DNA of 64,000 bases, from positions 1-64,000 of the forward strand of contig NZ_CANLYD010000009.1 in assembly GCF_947495315.1 (NCBI RefSeq), written 5' to 3'. Source of the stretch: an uncultured Aquimarina sp. Its GTDB lineage: Bacteria > Bacteroidota > Bacteroidia > Flavobacteriales > Flavobacteriaceae. The notes beneath the pieces are model-generated. The model did not search any database. It saw only the letters and a program-made list of their open reading frames with translations, and was not told where the DNA came from. Below are positions 1 to 9,354 of the stretch, piece by piece. Position 1 is the stretch's first letter, and each line of letters starts with the position of its first letter. Position numbers and translations under genes: made by a program.

Positions 1-189
1 ATGGATCCAATCGTTGCTTTTTTTTGCAAAGATCTTATTCTATTTCCAATTCACACACAACTTTTGAGAATGATCCAATATTGGGTTATAGAAAATGAGA
101 CAACTTTTCTTAAGCCATTATTACCGATGATTCCTGATGGAAATCTTGAGTTATTATTTGTTTTACAAAGTAATTTAAAAGAACTGTAA
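1..189 (+). pseudogene. N-terminal fragment of an AraC-type regulator (DUF6597-like)
   Basis: The 62-codon frame contains a tyrosine-tryptophan-valine stretch followed by a segment ending in IPDGNLELLFVL. This is the pattern of the N-terminal sensor domain (DUF6597-like) that precedes the helix-turn-helix in a class of AraC regulators. The frame stops at 189, and no helix-turn-helix follows in any frame before the convergent gene at 274. It therefore looks like a truncated or decayed regulator. The window begins on its ATG, so the true 5' end may lie outside. A short unrelated ORF is the alternative; the assignment rests on motif resemblance only. Confidence 0.4.
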
Positions 190-273
190 TTCAGATGTGA
201 TAAATAGAATGCACAACCAACGTTTGGTTTGTGAATATTGATAAAAAAAGGAAGGAGTTACCTAATCAGGTTT

Positions 274-1440
274 TTAGAAGAGGTAAAATAACATTTTCTT
301 ATTTATTGATTTTTTCCGTTTATTAAAGCTTTCAATTTTTCGAATGTATTCGGACGGAGTCATTTTTTTAATCTCTTTAAACGCCTTATAAAAAGTAGAT
401 TTAGAATTAAATCCAACCTCAAAGGCAATAGAAACTACTGTAAATTCTTTATGTTTATTTTCATTTATTCTTTGTGAAAAATCCTCAACGCGATATTCAT
501 TAACCAGTTCGTAAAACGTTTTTTTATAAATGTTATTGAGAACCCATGATAACTTATTGGTTGTAATATTAATTTCATTAGCTAAAATTGACAAACTCAA
601 TCCTGGTCGGAGATATCCTTTCTTTTTCTTGAAGAAGTCGTCCACTAAATTTTGAATCTTGCCTATTTCACTTTCGTCAAGTAAATTCTTTCTTTTAGGT
701 ATATTTTCATTATTAGAAGGAAAACGAATTTTAAATATTTCTGGATGCTTTAAATTATAAAAGCCTACAATATAAATCTGTATACCAAAGATTAAACATG
801 ATATATCCCAAATCATTCTAATATCAATTGGTAATTTAACAACAAATCGCTCAACAATGCCTAACAACCAAAAAAACATATAAACCCACAAACCAATCAG
901 TGTAATCTCTATATATTTTATAATGGTTTGATTAAAGGATAGTTCCTGTTCTTCATTTTTCTTATAGTAATTTAGTAGTCTATTAGATCTAAATAAATAT
1001 GCCGAGATAAAAACAAAAAAGATGACGTCGTTACAAAACAATAAAGTGTTAAAATAACTGCTTAAATCCTTTATTGAATCATAAGTATAAATATGAAAAA
1101 AACAGTATACTAAATACAATAATGCTGGCAAATAGTGATAGTATGCTAATTGATAGTTTCCATTTTTATAAAAAAGTAACCGCCTAATGTACGTGTAAAC
1201 TAAAGGCCCAATAAAAAGATAAAAAGTATTAATGATATTACCATATAGCCTCAAAAAATCTCTTTCAAATTGATCGCCCATAGCTCTTTCGAATAAAAAA
1301 AAACTATAAATAACCAATAAGTACTGTATACTCCTGTTTGCTCCTGTATGCTTTTTAGGGACATACTGAATAGCAAAAATCAAAAAAACGCACTGGCCAA
1401 TAATTAATGCCAGAAAAAGCTCATATAGTGATATACTCAT
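274..1440 (-). CDS. AraC family regulator with membrane-embedded N-terminal sensor
   Basis: This 388-aa protein has about seven hydrophobic segments in residues 1-235 and a cytoplasmic AraC-type double helix-turn-helix in about residues 285-375. The second recognition helix region reads VAFEVGFNSKSTFYKAF-like (here SIAFEVGFNSKSTFYKAFK), followed by the usual TPSEYIR. Proteins of this type are common in Flavobacteriia and probably sense an envelope signal and switch a neighbouring gene set. It is divergent from the serine-hydrolase cluster that starts at 1888, with a hydrolase remnant between them, so that cluster is a plausible target (inference). A paralogue of similar length and layout lies at 46336-47475. 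Confidence 0.88.
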   Translation of the reverse strand: MSISLYELFLALIIGQCVFLIFAIQYVPKKHTGANRSIQYLLVIYSFFLFERAMGDQFERDFLRLYGNIINTFYLFIGPLVYTYIRRLLFYKNGNYQLAYYHYLPALLYLVYCFFHIYTYDSIKDLSSYFNTLLFCNDVIFFVFISAYLFRSNRLLNYYKKNEEQELSFNQTIIKYIEITLIGLWVYMFFWLLGIVERFVVKLPIDIRMIWDISCLIFGIQIYIVGFYNLKHPEIFKIRFPSNNENIPKRKNLLDESEIGKIQNLVDDFFKKKKGYLRPGLSLSILANEINITTNKLSWVLNNIYKKTFYELVNEYRVEDFSQRINENKHKEFTVVSIAFEVGFNSKSTFYKAFKEIKKMTPSEYIRKIESFNKRKKSINKKMLFYLF

Positions 1441-1659
1441 CCACTTAAAATTTTAACGTTGTTCTGTTTTAATCTAACATAAAAATAAGTTTAATATTTC
1501 TTATCACTTTATTTAGTTAGAATTTTGACTTTTATTTATGTATAGATTAAAAAATAGTCTGATACTATAGTTTAGGACATCTAATAATGAAAATCGTTAC
1601 ACTGGATGACAAAAAAAAGTTTTCTTTATGAAAAATTAATGTGAAGAATAACGCCATAA

Positions 1660-1806
1660 ATTTCATTCTATAAGTTTGGTTATAATAAAATTTTTATGTC
1701 TGTTGTTATTACTACAACTAACTATTGTGATAGAAATGGTCATAATTATACTGATGAAATTATAAATGAATTTATTATTCCAGCTATTGAAAAACTCGAA
1801 AAATAA
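1660..1806 (+). pseudogene. C-terminal remnant of a beta-lactamase-fold serine hydrolase
   Basis: After a stop at 1657-1659 the frame is open and ends ...MSVVITTTNY...NEFIIPAIEKLEK. This matches the last strand and C-terminal helix of the complete hydrolases downstream (SVVVITAGNY...DYVLPAIKN in the gene at 3583-5220, and NDYILPAILDKK in the gene at 1888-3528). None of the upstream catalytic domain (SxxK, YxN) is present, so this is the tail of a deleted paralogue. The reading comes from translating the intergenic sequence by eye. Confidence 0.7.
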
Positions 1807-1887
1807 ATAAACAGAATATCAAGAAACTTAAACATACTATTATATAATGTTTTAAAACGACATTTTTCATCAAATCAAATCACAATT

Positions 1888-3528
1888 ATGAAATCGAATT
1901 ATTTATTCATCCTTATTACTTGTCTATTAATATCATGCAAGAATAATAGTCAATCAAAGAATACACTTTCAAACGAACTAGAGAATTTATACTTTTCAAA
2001 AGTTGACCATACAAAAGCTAAAATTTCCACAGAAAAATATTCAAAACACTTCAATTTACATAACGACGCTTACCTAAGTATTGTTTTCAACTTAGAGAAA
2101 CCATTGATACAAAGTCTTCAAGAATTAGCACCAAGCTTATCTGAAGAAGAATTATTGAGCAAAGGGAATTTTCAATTTTCTTATATAGTCGATGAGAAGA
2201 TCATTTATGTAGAGAACTTAAACACCGGAGCTGGACCAAAAACTAGAAAAACAGAGAAGCTTAGACAAGTAATACCATTAGTAACGCCCGAACGAATATT
2301 TTTCTGGGGCTGGGTTATGTGGCAACGGTTTATGAAAATTAATGGTGGACAAGATGCATTTACAGAAGGAAATCATACGTTAAGTATCGAAGTAAGACCC
2401 TATTTATATGGAGATGCATTAAAAGTTGGTCCTCTTTTGGCAAAAGGAAGTATTACCGTAGAAGTGCCTAAAATAATTATTGACGAAAGTTTAATTCCTA
2501 TTCAAAAAATAGAGGCTAACAGTGGATTTGAAGTTTCCAAAGATAATTTTGATAGTTCTAAAATTGAAGCACTCAATAGAAAAATAGCAGAAGGTAGATT
2601 TAATGATATTAACGGAATTGTGGTAATAAAAGAGGGAGAACTCTTAATAGAGGAATATTTTAATGGAGCAACAAGAGATAGTTTACACAACACTAGGTCG
2701 GTAGGAAAATCCTTTACCTCTACAATAATGGGCATCGCTATTAAAGATAAAATTATAAAAAACGAAAATGCTTTACTAAAAGATTTTTACGATTTAAAAT
2801 CCTATAAAAATTATAGTATAAAAAAAGACTCGGTTACTTTAAAATCACTTTTGACCATGAGTTCTGGGTTTCTTGGTAATGATAGGGATGATGAAAGCCT
2901 CGGTACTGAAGATAAGATGCAAGCTTCTGATAACTGGGTGAAGTTTGCTTTAGATTTACCCATGCATAAAGACAAGATAATAGGCAAAGACTATAATTAC
3001 TTTACTGCAGGAACTTGTTTGCTTGGAGATATTATTCATAAATCAGTTCCCGACGGACTCGTTTCTTATGCCGATAAAAAACTATTTACCCCATTAGGTA
3101 TTAACAATTATAAATGGTTTTATACACCTCAAAATATAGCATATACAGGTGGAGGCATACAACTTCGAGCTATCGATTTTGCTAAATATGCACAGCTTTA
3201 TAAAAACAAAGGGCTTTGGAATGGTAAACAAATCTTAACTGAAGAATGGGTAGAAAAAAGTTTAGCCAAGCAAGTTTCTCAGGATTATGGAGGTATAAAA
3301 GGCTTGTATTACGGTTATCTTTTCTGGAATAGAGTATATACGGTCAATGATAAAGATTATGAAGTCTCTTTCAGTACTGGAAATGGAGGTAATAGAATTT
3401 TTATTTTTAAAGATATTCCTTTTGTTATTGTCATTACAGCTTCAGCATATAACAAACCTGGAACTATTGCCACCGTTGACAAAATGATGAATGACTATAT
3501 ATTACCAGCCATACTCGATAAAAAATAA
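1888..3528 (+). CDS. Serine hydrolase lipoprotein, beta-lactamase (class C / PBP4-like) fold
   Basis: This 546-aa protein starts with a type II signal peptide ending in the lipobox LISC (Cys17), so it should be anchored in the periplasm or on the outer membrane. Residues about 20-210 form an N-terminal region without a family I recognise. From about 215 to the end is the beta-lactamase/transpeptidase fold. The nucleophile motif is SVGK (Ser271, Lys274), the YxN-like element is around DYNYFTAG, and the third motif is GNGG near the C-terminus. The family (Pfam Beta-lactamase) includes esterases, D-amino-acid peptidases and amidases, so antibiotic hydrolysis should not be assumed. It is followed after 54 nt by a relative of the same size, which suggests tandem duplication and cotranscription. 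Confidence 0.9.
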   Translation: MKSNYLFILITCLLISCKNNSQSKNTLSNELENLYFSKVDHTKAKISTEKYSKHFNLHNDAYLSIVFNLEKPLIQSLQELAPSLSEEELLSKGNFQFSYIVDEKIIYVENLNTGAGPKTRKTEKLRQVIPLVTPERIFFWGWVMWQRFMKINGGQDAFTEGNHTLSIEVRPYLYGDALKVGPLLAKGSITVEVPKIIIDESLIPIQKIEANSGFEVSKDNFDSSKIEALNRKIAEGRFNDINGIVVIKEGELLIEEYFNGATRDSLHNTRSVGKSFTSTIMGIAIKDKIIKNENALLKDFYDLKSYKNYSIKKDSVTLKSLLTMSSGFLGNDRDDESLGTEDKMQASDNWVKFALDLPMHKDKIIGKDYNYFTAGTCLLGDIIHKSVPDGLVSYADKKLFTPLGINNYKWFYTPQNIAYTGGGIQLRAIDFAKYAQLYKNKGLWNGKQILTEEWVEKSLAKQVSQDYGGIKGLYYGYLFWNRVYTVNDKDYEVSFSTGNGGNRIFIFKDIPFVIVITASAYNKPGTIATVDKMMNDYILPAILDKK

Positions 3529-3582
3529 AGAAAGCAACATATTTATTACACATTATTCCTTAACGTAATCATAACTAAAACC

Positions 3583-5220
3583 ATGTACAAAAAAGTAGCA
3601 ATATTAATATTTTTTATAGCATCAATTTCATCTAGCTGCGCACAACAAAACATAAAAGACTATATAGGAGAATGGGAAGGGAAAACAACAAATACTAATG
3701 ACCTTAACCTAAATATAGCGATTGAGTTGAAAGGGGAAGATGCTGTTTTTAAACTTTCAAACAGCAGGGAAATCCTTTCAAAAAATTTTAAGCTAGAGAA
3801 AGAAGTTAAACTTTCACTAGATGAAAACCTAAGTTTTAGAGGATTACTTAACAGCGATAAATCGATGATAACAGGATTTATGAGAATAAAAAAAGATTTA
3901 TATCCCACAAAATTATATAAAAAGGGAAATCGTTATGTGGGTAAATGGAATCTATCAGCACTGTATTATCTGCAACCAAATGATTTAAAATTAAAAATGA
4001 AAGAAGTAAATGATGATGGTTACACTGTATATCCTATGCTAGGTTCGTTTTGGGTGAGTGGTTTTAAACAAAAAGATGACACTATATCATTCGAGGATTA
4101 TAAGACGGGGCTTGATTTTGAAGGAATATTAAAGCCTTCAGAAATTATTTTAAATATAAAAACAGGCGACAATCTTATAGCATCTGCTTCGTTTAAAAAA
4201 GCCAAAAAAGTTAGTAGTTACAATAAAACAACTTTGCAAATCAATGATGGTTGGGACCTTTCAAAAAATCAACTAGTCCTACCAAAAATGGAAGAAGGCA
4301 TTCATAATAATAGTCTTGTAGGAATAGAGAGTGTGATTGTAGCAAAAAATGATAAGATTATATATGAGAATTATTTTGCAGATTTTAATGCTAAAATTCC
4401 GCATGGTATGCGTTCTGCTTCAAAAAGTATATCATCCGCAATCATTGGTATTGCTATTGACGATAAAATTATAGAAAGCGTAGACGAAAAACTATATGAT
4501 TTTATACCTCAAGAATATCAGTACACAAAAGATAGTATGAAATCTAAAATCACTATTAAAGACTTATTGACAATGAGTTCTGGTCTAGATGTTAATAATA
4601 AAGCTTATGAGGGATACTATCAGGACGAATCAGACGACAGTTGGCTAAAAACAGTTCTAGAAGCACCCATGGTGCACGAATCAGGAACTTATACTGATTA
4701 TGGCTCTGCCAATCCATTTTTACTAGGTATTAGTTTAAATGAGCGCTTAGATATTCCGTTAGAGTTTTATATGGACAACAAGCTTTTCGCACCGCTAGGC
4801 ATTGCAAATTATATTATGAATACAGACGATACGGGTATCATACCCTATTTTGGTGGCGGATTGTATCTAACCCCTAGAGACATGCTTAAATTTGGACAGC
4901 TCTATCTCAACAAAGGTACTTGGCAGGGAAAACGTATCATTTCAGAAGACTGGGTGGAAGAATCGTTTAAAAAACATACGCGATTGCAGGACGTAAGAGA
5001 TAAAAATGAATATGGTTACCAATGGTGGCATGACACCTATATGATTAATGGAGAAACTATTAAAACAATTGAAGCTAGAGGAGCTGGAGGTCAACGCATT
5101 ATTTTAATTCCTGAGTTGGAATCTGTAGTGGTTATAACAGCTGGAAATTATAGGAATAGAAAAAGCAATCTATCAGGTGAAATATTTAGAGATTACGTGC
5201 TTCCTGCCATTAAGAACTAA
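3583..5220 (+). CDS. Serine hydrolase, beta-lactamase fold with N-terminal extension
   Basis: The protein has 545 aa with a signal peptide ending near SSSCAQQ, so the Cys may be lipidated. Residues about 25-205 are a beta-rich lipocalin-like extension opening with a YIGEWEGK motif. The catalytic domain follows: SASK (Ser278, Lys281), a YGS element in place of YxN (TDYGSANPF), and a GAGG motif near the C-terminus in place of KTG/HxG. The architecture parallels the preceding gene but the sequences are well diverged, so the duplication is old. Its last codons and about 120 bp of 3' flank recur at 6637-6780. The substrate is unknown; a secreted esterase or peptidase is the best guess. Confidence 0.9.
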   Translation: MYKKVAILIFFIASISSSCAQQNIKDYIGEWEGKTTNTNDLNLNIAIELKGEDAVFKLSNSREILSKNFKLEKEVKLSLDENLSFRGLLNSDKSMITGFMRIKKDLYPTKLYKKGNRYVGKWNLSALYYLQPNDLKLKMKEVNDDGYTVYPMLGSFWVSGFKQKDDTISFEDYKTGLDFEGILKPSEIILNIKTGDNLIASASFKKAKKVSSYNKTTLQINDGWDLSKNQLVLPKMEEGIHNNSLVGIESVIVAKNDKIIYENYFADFNAKIPHGMRSASKSISSAIIGIAIDDKIIESVDEKLYDFIPQEYQYTKDSMKSKITIKDLLTMSSGLDVNNKAYEGYYQDESDDSWLKTVLEAPMVHESGTYTDYGSANPFLLGISLNERLDIPLEFYMDNKLFAPLGIANYIMNTDDTGIIPYFGGGLYLTPRDMLKFGQLYLNKGTWQGKRIISEDWVEESFKKHTRLQDVRDKNEYGYQWWHDTYMINGETIKTIEARGAGGQRIILIPELESVVVITAGNYRNRKSNLSGEIFRDYVLPAIKN

Positions 5221-5340
5221 AAGGCAAACTCATATCGCAAAAGTTAGAAAAAATAGTTTCCTTAAACTTGAAAACTAACTGTAACATTTAGTAAAATTAC
5301 TTGTCAGTTATATGTAATGAAGTTCGAAGTTAAAAACTAG
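5193..5340 (+). repeat. Duplicated hydrolase-tail/regulator-head segment, copy 1
   Basis: This stretch covers the last codons of the hydrolase (LPAIKN-stop), the flank with TCATATCGCAAAAGTTA and AACTAACTGTAACATTT, and a start ATGAAGTTC at 5317 that stops after seven codons (5338-5340). The same series recurs at 6637-6780, where the ATGAAGTTC continues into the complete XRE-type regulator. Copy 1 has thus kept the hydrolase and lost the regulator. Confidence 0.8.
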
Positions 5341-5461
5341 GTTGTACTGTAGGATTTCAGTTTAAGGAGAAAGGAGTTTGCCAGCTCTTTAGAAATCCTT
5401 TAAAGAAGAAATTCAACGTGTTTAAAAGAATAAGGCTCTCAATAAAGAAAACAAATAATTT

Positions 5462-6565
5462 ATGAAATACCTCATTTTAATAACTGTGCTATTTTTTTCA
5501 TGCAAGGGCAAACAAGAAAAATCAATAAATAGTAATGAAAAACAATACGTTGAAAACATTTCTGGAGCAAAAATATCTACTCAAAAAATAGAACAATTCA
5601 TTGGAGATAAAATGGAAGTAATGAATATTCCTGGTCTATCTATGGCAATTATCAATAAAGGAGAAATAGCATATCATATCACTAAAGGATTTGCTAACAT
5701 TGAAGATGACAAGGAAGTAAACGAACAAACATTATTTGAGGGAGCTTCTATTTCCAAACCCATGTTCGCCTATTTGGTTATGCAGTTAGTTGATGAAGCA
5801 AAGTTAGAACTAGATAGACCTCTATATCAATATATTCAACAACCTTTTCCAGGGCTGGATAACACAGATGAAGATTATAAAGAGATTACTGCACGTATGG
5901 TACTTTCCCATAGTACGGGATTCCCCAATTGGCGCGGCAACTCAACATTGAGCACTCAATTTAAACCAGGAACCAAATTTGGCTACTCTGGTGAAGGCTA
6001 TCAATATTTGGTTCATGTAGTTCAGTCAATACTTAATACTGATTATATGGGTTTAGAATCATATTTTCAAGAAAAAGTTGCTATTCCTCTTAAAATGGAC
6101 AATACAACCTACATTCCAAATTCTAAAACTCTAAAAAATAAAGCTAAAGCGTATAAAAGTGGAGCTCCTATACCCAAACGGAAAAATGCTCAGGAATTTA
6201 ATGCTGCTGCAGGAATTCATTCTGAAGCTATATCTTATTCAAACTGGCTAATAAATTTGATGAACAAAAAAGACTTAACAAAAGAAAGCTACGATGAATT
6301 ATTTAAAGACCAAATTACTACACCTAAACAGGAATGGTTTAACAATGTTGGTATCACAAATTGGACGTTAGGATTTGCAAAGCACAAATTTGAGTTTCTT
6401 GATACACCTATTTGCGGTCATATTGGAAATAATGAAGGATTTACGAGTCTTTTCTTAATGGACCTAAATAAAAAATGGGGAGTAGTAATCTTTACCAATG
6501 CAGACCAAGCTAGTGATTTTGGGTTTGATTTATTCAAATACATCAACACTAAAAACAACCCATAA
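5462..6565 (+). CDS. Serine hydrolase lipoprotein, beta-lactamase family
   Basis: A 367-aa exported lipoprotein (signal peptide ending FFSC, Cys14) with only the catalytic beta-lactamase fold. The nucleophile motif is SISK (Ser96, Lys99), the second motif is GYSGEGY, and the third is HIGNNEGF near residue 320, which is a good HxG equivalent. The size and motifs match the esterase/beta-lactamase-like group (EstB or AmpC-related) common in Bacteroidota. It belongs to a different subfamily from the two genes before it and lies between the two copies of the duplicated tail segment. The catalytic residues appear intact. The substrate cannot be told from the sequence. Confidence 0.9.
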   Translation: MKYLILITVLFFSCKGKQEKSINSNEKQYVENISGAKISTQKIEQFIGDKMEVMNIPGLSMAIINKGEIAYHITKGFANIEDDKEVNEQTLFEGASISKPMFAYLVMQLVDEAKLELDRPLYQYIQQPFPGLDNTDEDYKEITARMVLSHSTGFPNWRGNSTLSTQFKPGTKFGYSGEGYQYLVHVVQSILNTDYMGLESYFQEKVAIPLKMDNTTYIPNSKTLKNKAKAYKSGAPIPKRKNAQEFNAAAGIHSEAISYSNWLINLMNKKDLTKESYDELFKDQITTPKQEWFNNVGITNWTLGFAKHKFEFLDTPICGHIGNNEGFTSLFLMDLNKKWGVVIFTNADQASDFGFDLFKYINTKNNP

Positions 6566-6636
6566 TAATGACTTATGCTTCTATTTACTTCTTAAACGAA
6601 TTTATAAATAGATATTTAAGAATCTGAAAATATTGG

Positions 6637-6780
6637 AAGCCTATATACTTCCTGCGATTAAGAACTAAAAGATAAACTCATATCGCAAAAGTTATAAAAA
6701 ATAGTTTTTTCACGCATAAAAACTAACTGTAACATTTCGTAAAATTACTTGTCAGTTGTATGTAATGAAGTTCAAAAAAT
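6637..6780 (+). repeat. Duplicated hydrolase-tail/regulator-head segment, copy 2
   Basis: The copy begins with an orphan reading frame AYILPAIKN-stop (stop at 6666-6668). It continues through the same flank as copy 1 and runs into the start of the XRE-type regulator (ATGAAGTTC at 6765). There is no hydrolase body upstream in this frame, only its last dozen codons. Compared with copy 1 this is the reciprocal loss: regulator kept, hydrolase deleted. Confidence 0.8.
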
Positions 6781-7331
6781 ACAAACTAAAAATGTCTCAT
6801 CTTCTTAAGTATCGAGAACAATTAAACTTAACTCAAGAACAATTAGCCACTAAAGCTAATATTTCTGTTAGAACTATTCAACGCATTGAAGCAGGAAAAG
6901 AACTTAAAGGCCATACTTTAGAAGCGCTATCTAAAGCGTTGGAAATACCCAAAGAAAAATTAGTCGCAGTTGATTTTGAAAAAAAGGAAGACAGCATATC
7001 TTTGGTTAAACTAATAAATATATCTTCTTTATTCTTAATTATTCTGCCATTTGGAAGTATCATTTTTCCAATTATAATTATGTATTGGAAAAAGGCCTTT
7101 AATCCTATTACCAAGCAAATTATAACTATTCAAATTCTGTGGACATTTTTGTTTCCTTTAGTTGTGCTATTAGGAGTTTTTATTGGTAAAACAGTAAACT
7201 TAAATAATCACATGGTACCAATTCTAATACTCTTAATGCTCTTTATTAATGCATATATTATTATTCGCAATACAATCGAATTAGATAAAAAAAAGAAGTT
7301 ATTTATAAACCTGAAATTCAATATATTATAA
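6765..7331 (+). CDS. XRE/HTH-3 regulator with C-terminal membrane segments
   Basis: The product is 188 aa from ATG 6765. A second ATG at 6792, giving MSHLLKYREQLNLTQEQLA, is an equally good start. Residues about 10-70 are a clear Cro/C1-type helix-turn-helix (LNLTQEQLATKANISVRTI, then QRIEAGKELKGHTLEALSKAL). Three or so hydrophobic segments follow between residues 80 and 175, including a DUF4870-like pattern. Membrane-tethered XRE regulators of this layout are frequent in Flavobacteriia. Sitting within the serine-hydrolase cluster, and once duplicated with a hydrolase, it is a candidate regulator of these genes (inference). Confidence 0.85.
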   Translation: MKFKKYKLKMSHLLKYREQLNLTQEQLATKANISVRTIQRIEAGKELKGHTLEALSKALEIPKEKLVAVDFEKKEDSISLVKLINISSLFLIILPFGSIIFPIIIMYWKKAFNPITKQIITIQILWTFLFPLVVLLGVFIGKTVNLNNHMVPILILLMLFINAYIIIRNTIELDKKKKLFINLKFNIL

Positions 7332-7472
7332 TATTGTCGTCTATATTTCGGGTCATTGTCAGGTCAATTTGAGAGTTTTTTTGTTGTTAAAAAGTACTAT
7401 TGCTTATGGAAAGTATCAGCGATACTAATATCCATAATTTATAGTATTCATCAACTTAAAAAATCAAAATTC

Positions 7473-9113
7473 ATGAAAATCAAAAAACAACCTATATTAT
7501 TCATAGTACTATTTACTCTATGTTCATCTTTTATTAAAGCGCAAAATTACACCGATGCATTCAATGAAATAATTAAAAAAGAACTAGAACACCAAAGTCC
7601 AGGGGGCTCAGTTTTAGTTTCAAAAAAAGGAAGTGTCATTTACAATTATCATTATGGAAAAGCAAATTTAGAATTAGATGTTACAACAAGTTCTAAAAGT
7701 GTGTATCGGATAGCATCGCTTTCTAAACAGTTTACAGCAATAGCCATTTTAAAACTTGCTGAAGAACAAAAATTATCTCTAGAAGATGATATAAAGAAAT
7801 ATCTGCCAGATTACCCTACACAAGACAAAACTATTACGCTTGAACATTTATTGTCTCATACTTCAGGCATTAAGGATTATCTCAATATAGAAAGTTTTAA
7901 TAAAGCTTTTCAAAGACAGGATATGAGCCCAAAAGAGCTGATTGATTTCTTTAAAAATCAACCTATGGATTTTGAACCTGGTTCAAAATATCAATATTCA
8001 AGTTCTGGTTATATTATTCTAGGCCATATTATAGAAGTAATTTCTGGAATCTCTTATGAAGATTATATGAAAGAAACTATTTTTAAACCCATTGGTCTAA
8101 ACAATACATTTTATGATAATACTGAAACACTAATTAAAAACAGAGTTTCAGGATATAAGAATAGAAATGGTGTATATGAAAATATCGATTTTCTAAGCAT
8201 GACACTTCCTTATGCAGCTGGTTCACTAGCATCAACTACAGAGAACTTGTTTAAATGGAACGAAGCCTTAAAATCAGAGAAGATTATAGCTTCTAAATCA
8301 CTTAGCAAGGCTTATACAGCCTTTAAACTAAACTCAGGGAAATCAGGTCTTCAAGGATATGGCTGGGAAATTGGAAATGTACAAGGTATTAAAGCTGTAA
8401 AACATAGTGGTGGTATCAATGGCTTCATTACTTACGTCTTATCTGTACCTGAAAAAGATATCTACGTAGCTATTTTAACCAATTCTGAAAATACAAACAA
8501 CTTAGGTCAAATTACATCAAAGCTTGCTGCAATTGCTTTGGATAATCCTTACAAACTTATATCCAAAGACATTCCTAAATCACAAATAGAAGCCTTAAAT
8601 GGAATTTATGAGAATAATGATGGTGTACAAAAGACTATTCGTTTTGAAGATGGTTCACTTCTCCTTTTTGATAGAGGAAAAACAAAAAATAAACTAATAC
8701 CGTTTAAAAAGAATAACTTTTTTCTAGAAAACAGCTTAACAACATTTTCTATTAAAGAAGAGAATGACACTCTACAATTAGTTGAAAATAACACTTATCA
8801 AATAACTACGTGGAAGCGAATTGATAAAGAGGTTAAAAGTTTTAAAGCAAAAAAAGTAAGGCTTAGTGAATTAAAAAAATACCAAGGAAAATACGAACTC
8901 GGTCCTGAGTTTTACTTTGAAGTTAAGATTGAAAACAATAAGCTTATTGGACAAATAAGGGCTGATAAAAAAGAATTAGTTCCCATAGGGAACAATCAAT
9001 TTATAGCTAGAGATATTGATGCTAAATTAACCTTTAATTTAGATGAAAATCAAAAAGTTATTAGTTTAACTTTAGATCAAGGCAGAGAAATGGCCGCTAA
9101 AAAGATATATTAA
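7473..9113 (+). CDS. Serine hydrolase (beta-lactamase family) with C-terminal lipocalin-like domain
   Basis: The frame is open from a TTG at 7356, but ATG 7473 gives a proper signal peptide (MKIKKQPILFIVLFTLCSSF, cleavage after KAQ), so I use it: 547 aa. Residues about 25-350 are the catalytic domain with SLSK (Ser82, Lys85), the YSS element (YQYSSSGY) and HSGG as the third motif. Residues about 375-547 are beta-rich and resemble the DUF3471/lipocalin-like domain often attached to this family. It should be secreted to the periplasm. Together with its three neighbours it forms a set of exported hydrolases of varied architecture. Confidence 0.9.
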   Translation: MKIKKQPILFIVLFTLCSSFIKAQNYTDAFNEIIKKELEHQSPGGSVLVSKKGSVIYNYHYGKANLELDVTTSSKSVYRIASLSKQFTAIAILKLAEEQKLSLEDDIKKYLPDYPTQDKTITLEHLLSHTSGIKDYLNIESFNKAFQRQDMSPKELIDFFKNQPMDFEPGSKYQYSSSGYIILGHIIEVISGISYEDYMKETIFKPIGLNNTFYDNTETLIKNRVSGYKNRNGVYENIDFLSMTLPYAAGSLASTTENLFKWNEALKSEKIIASKSLSKAYTAFKLNSGKSGLQGYGWEIGNVQGIKAVKHSGGINGFITYVLSVPEKDIYVAILTNSENTNNLGQITSKLAAIALDNPYKLISKDIPKSQIEALNGIYENNDGVQKTIRFEDGSLLLFDRGKTKNKLIPFKKNNFFLENSLTTFSIKEENDTLQLVENNTYQITTWKRIDKEVKSFKAKKVRLSELKKYQGKYELGPEFYFEVKIENNKLIGQIRADKKELVPIGNNQFIARDIDAKLTFNLDENQKVISLTLDQGREMAAKKIY

Positions 9114-9295
9114 TACTATGAGTTGATGGAATAAAATTACATCAATTTTTCATATAAAATCTTTGCAATCTAAATAGTAGCTATCCTATATATGTTAACG
9201 TTAATTTGAAGAAATAAATATTATAAGAACACACTTTGTGTGATATATGAATATACCACATTTTGAAACACTTATAAAATCACGTTAGACTTTAT

Positions 9296-9350
9296 CTAGA
9301 CTTAGGATCTGGTGCCCCGAGGTGTGGGAGTTCGAGTCTCCCCGCCCGCA
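9296..9350 (+). pseudogene. 3' fragment of tRNA-Leu (anticodon TAG)
   Basis: The sequence holds an anticodon arm (stem CTAGA/TCTGG, loop CTTAGGA giving TAG), a reduced variable arm, a perfect T-arm (GGGAG, TTCGAGT, CTCCC) and the 3' acceptor strand CGCCCGC plus A. The matching 5' acceptor strand (GCGGGCG) and D-arm are absent upstream, so only the 3' part of a tRNA-Leu exists. Fragments of this kind are typical of tRNA-targeted integration junctions. Confidence 0.75.
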
Positions 9351-9354
9351 CTGT

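Noticed and set aside
1888..9113. Antibiotic-resistance beta-lactamase cluster
   Set aside because: The motifs fit the broad serine-hydrolase/esterase family; KTG and strict YxN motifs of true class C enzymes are replaced, so resistance cannot be claimed.
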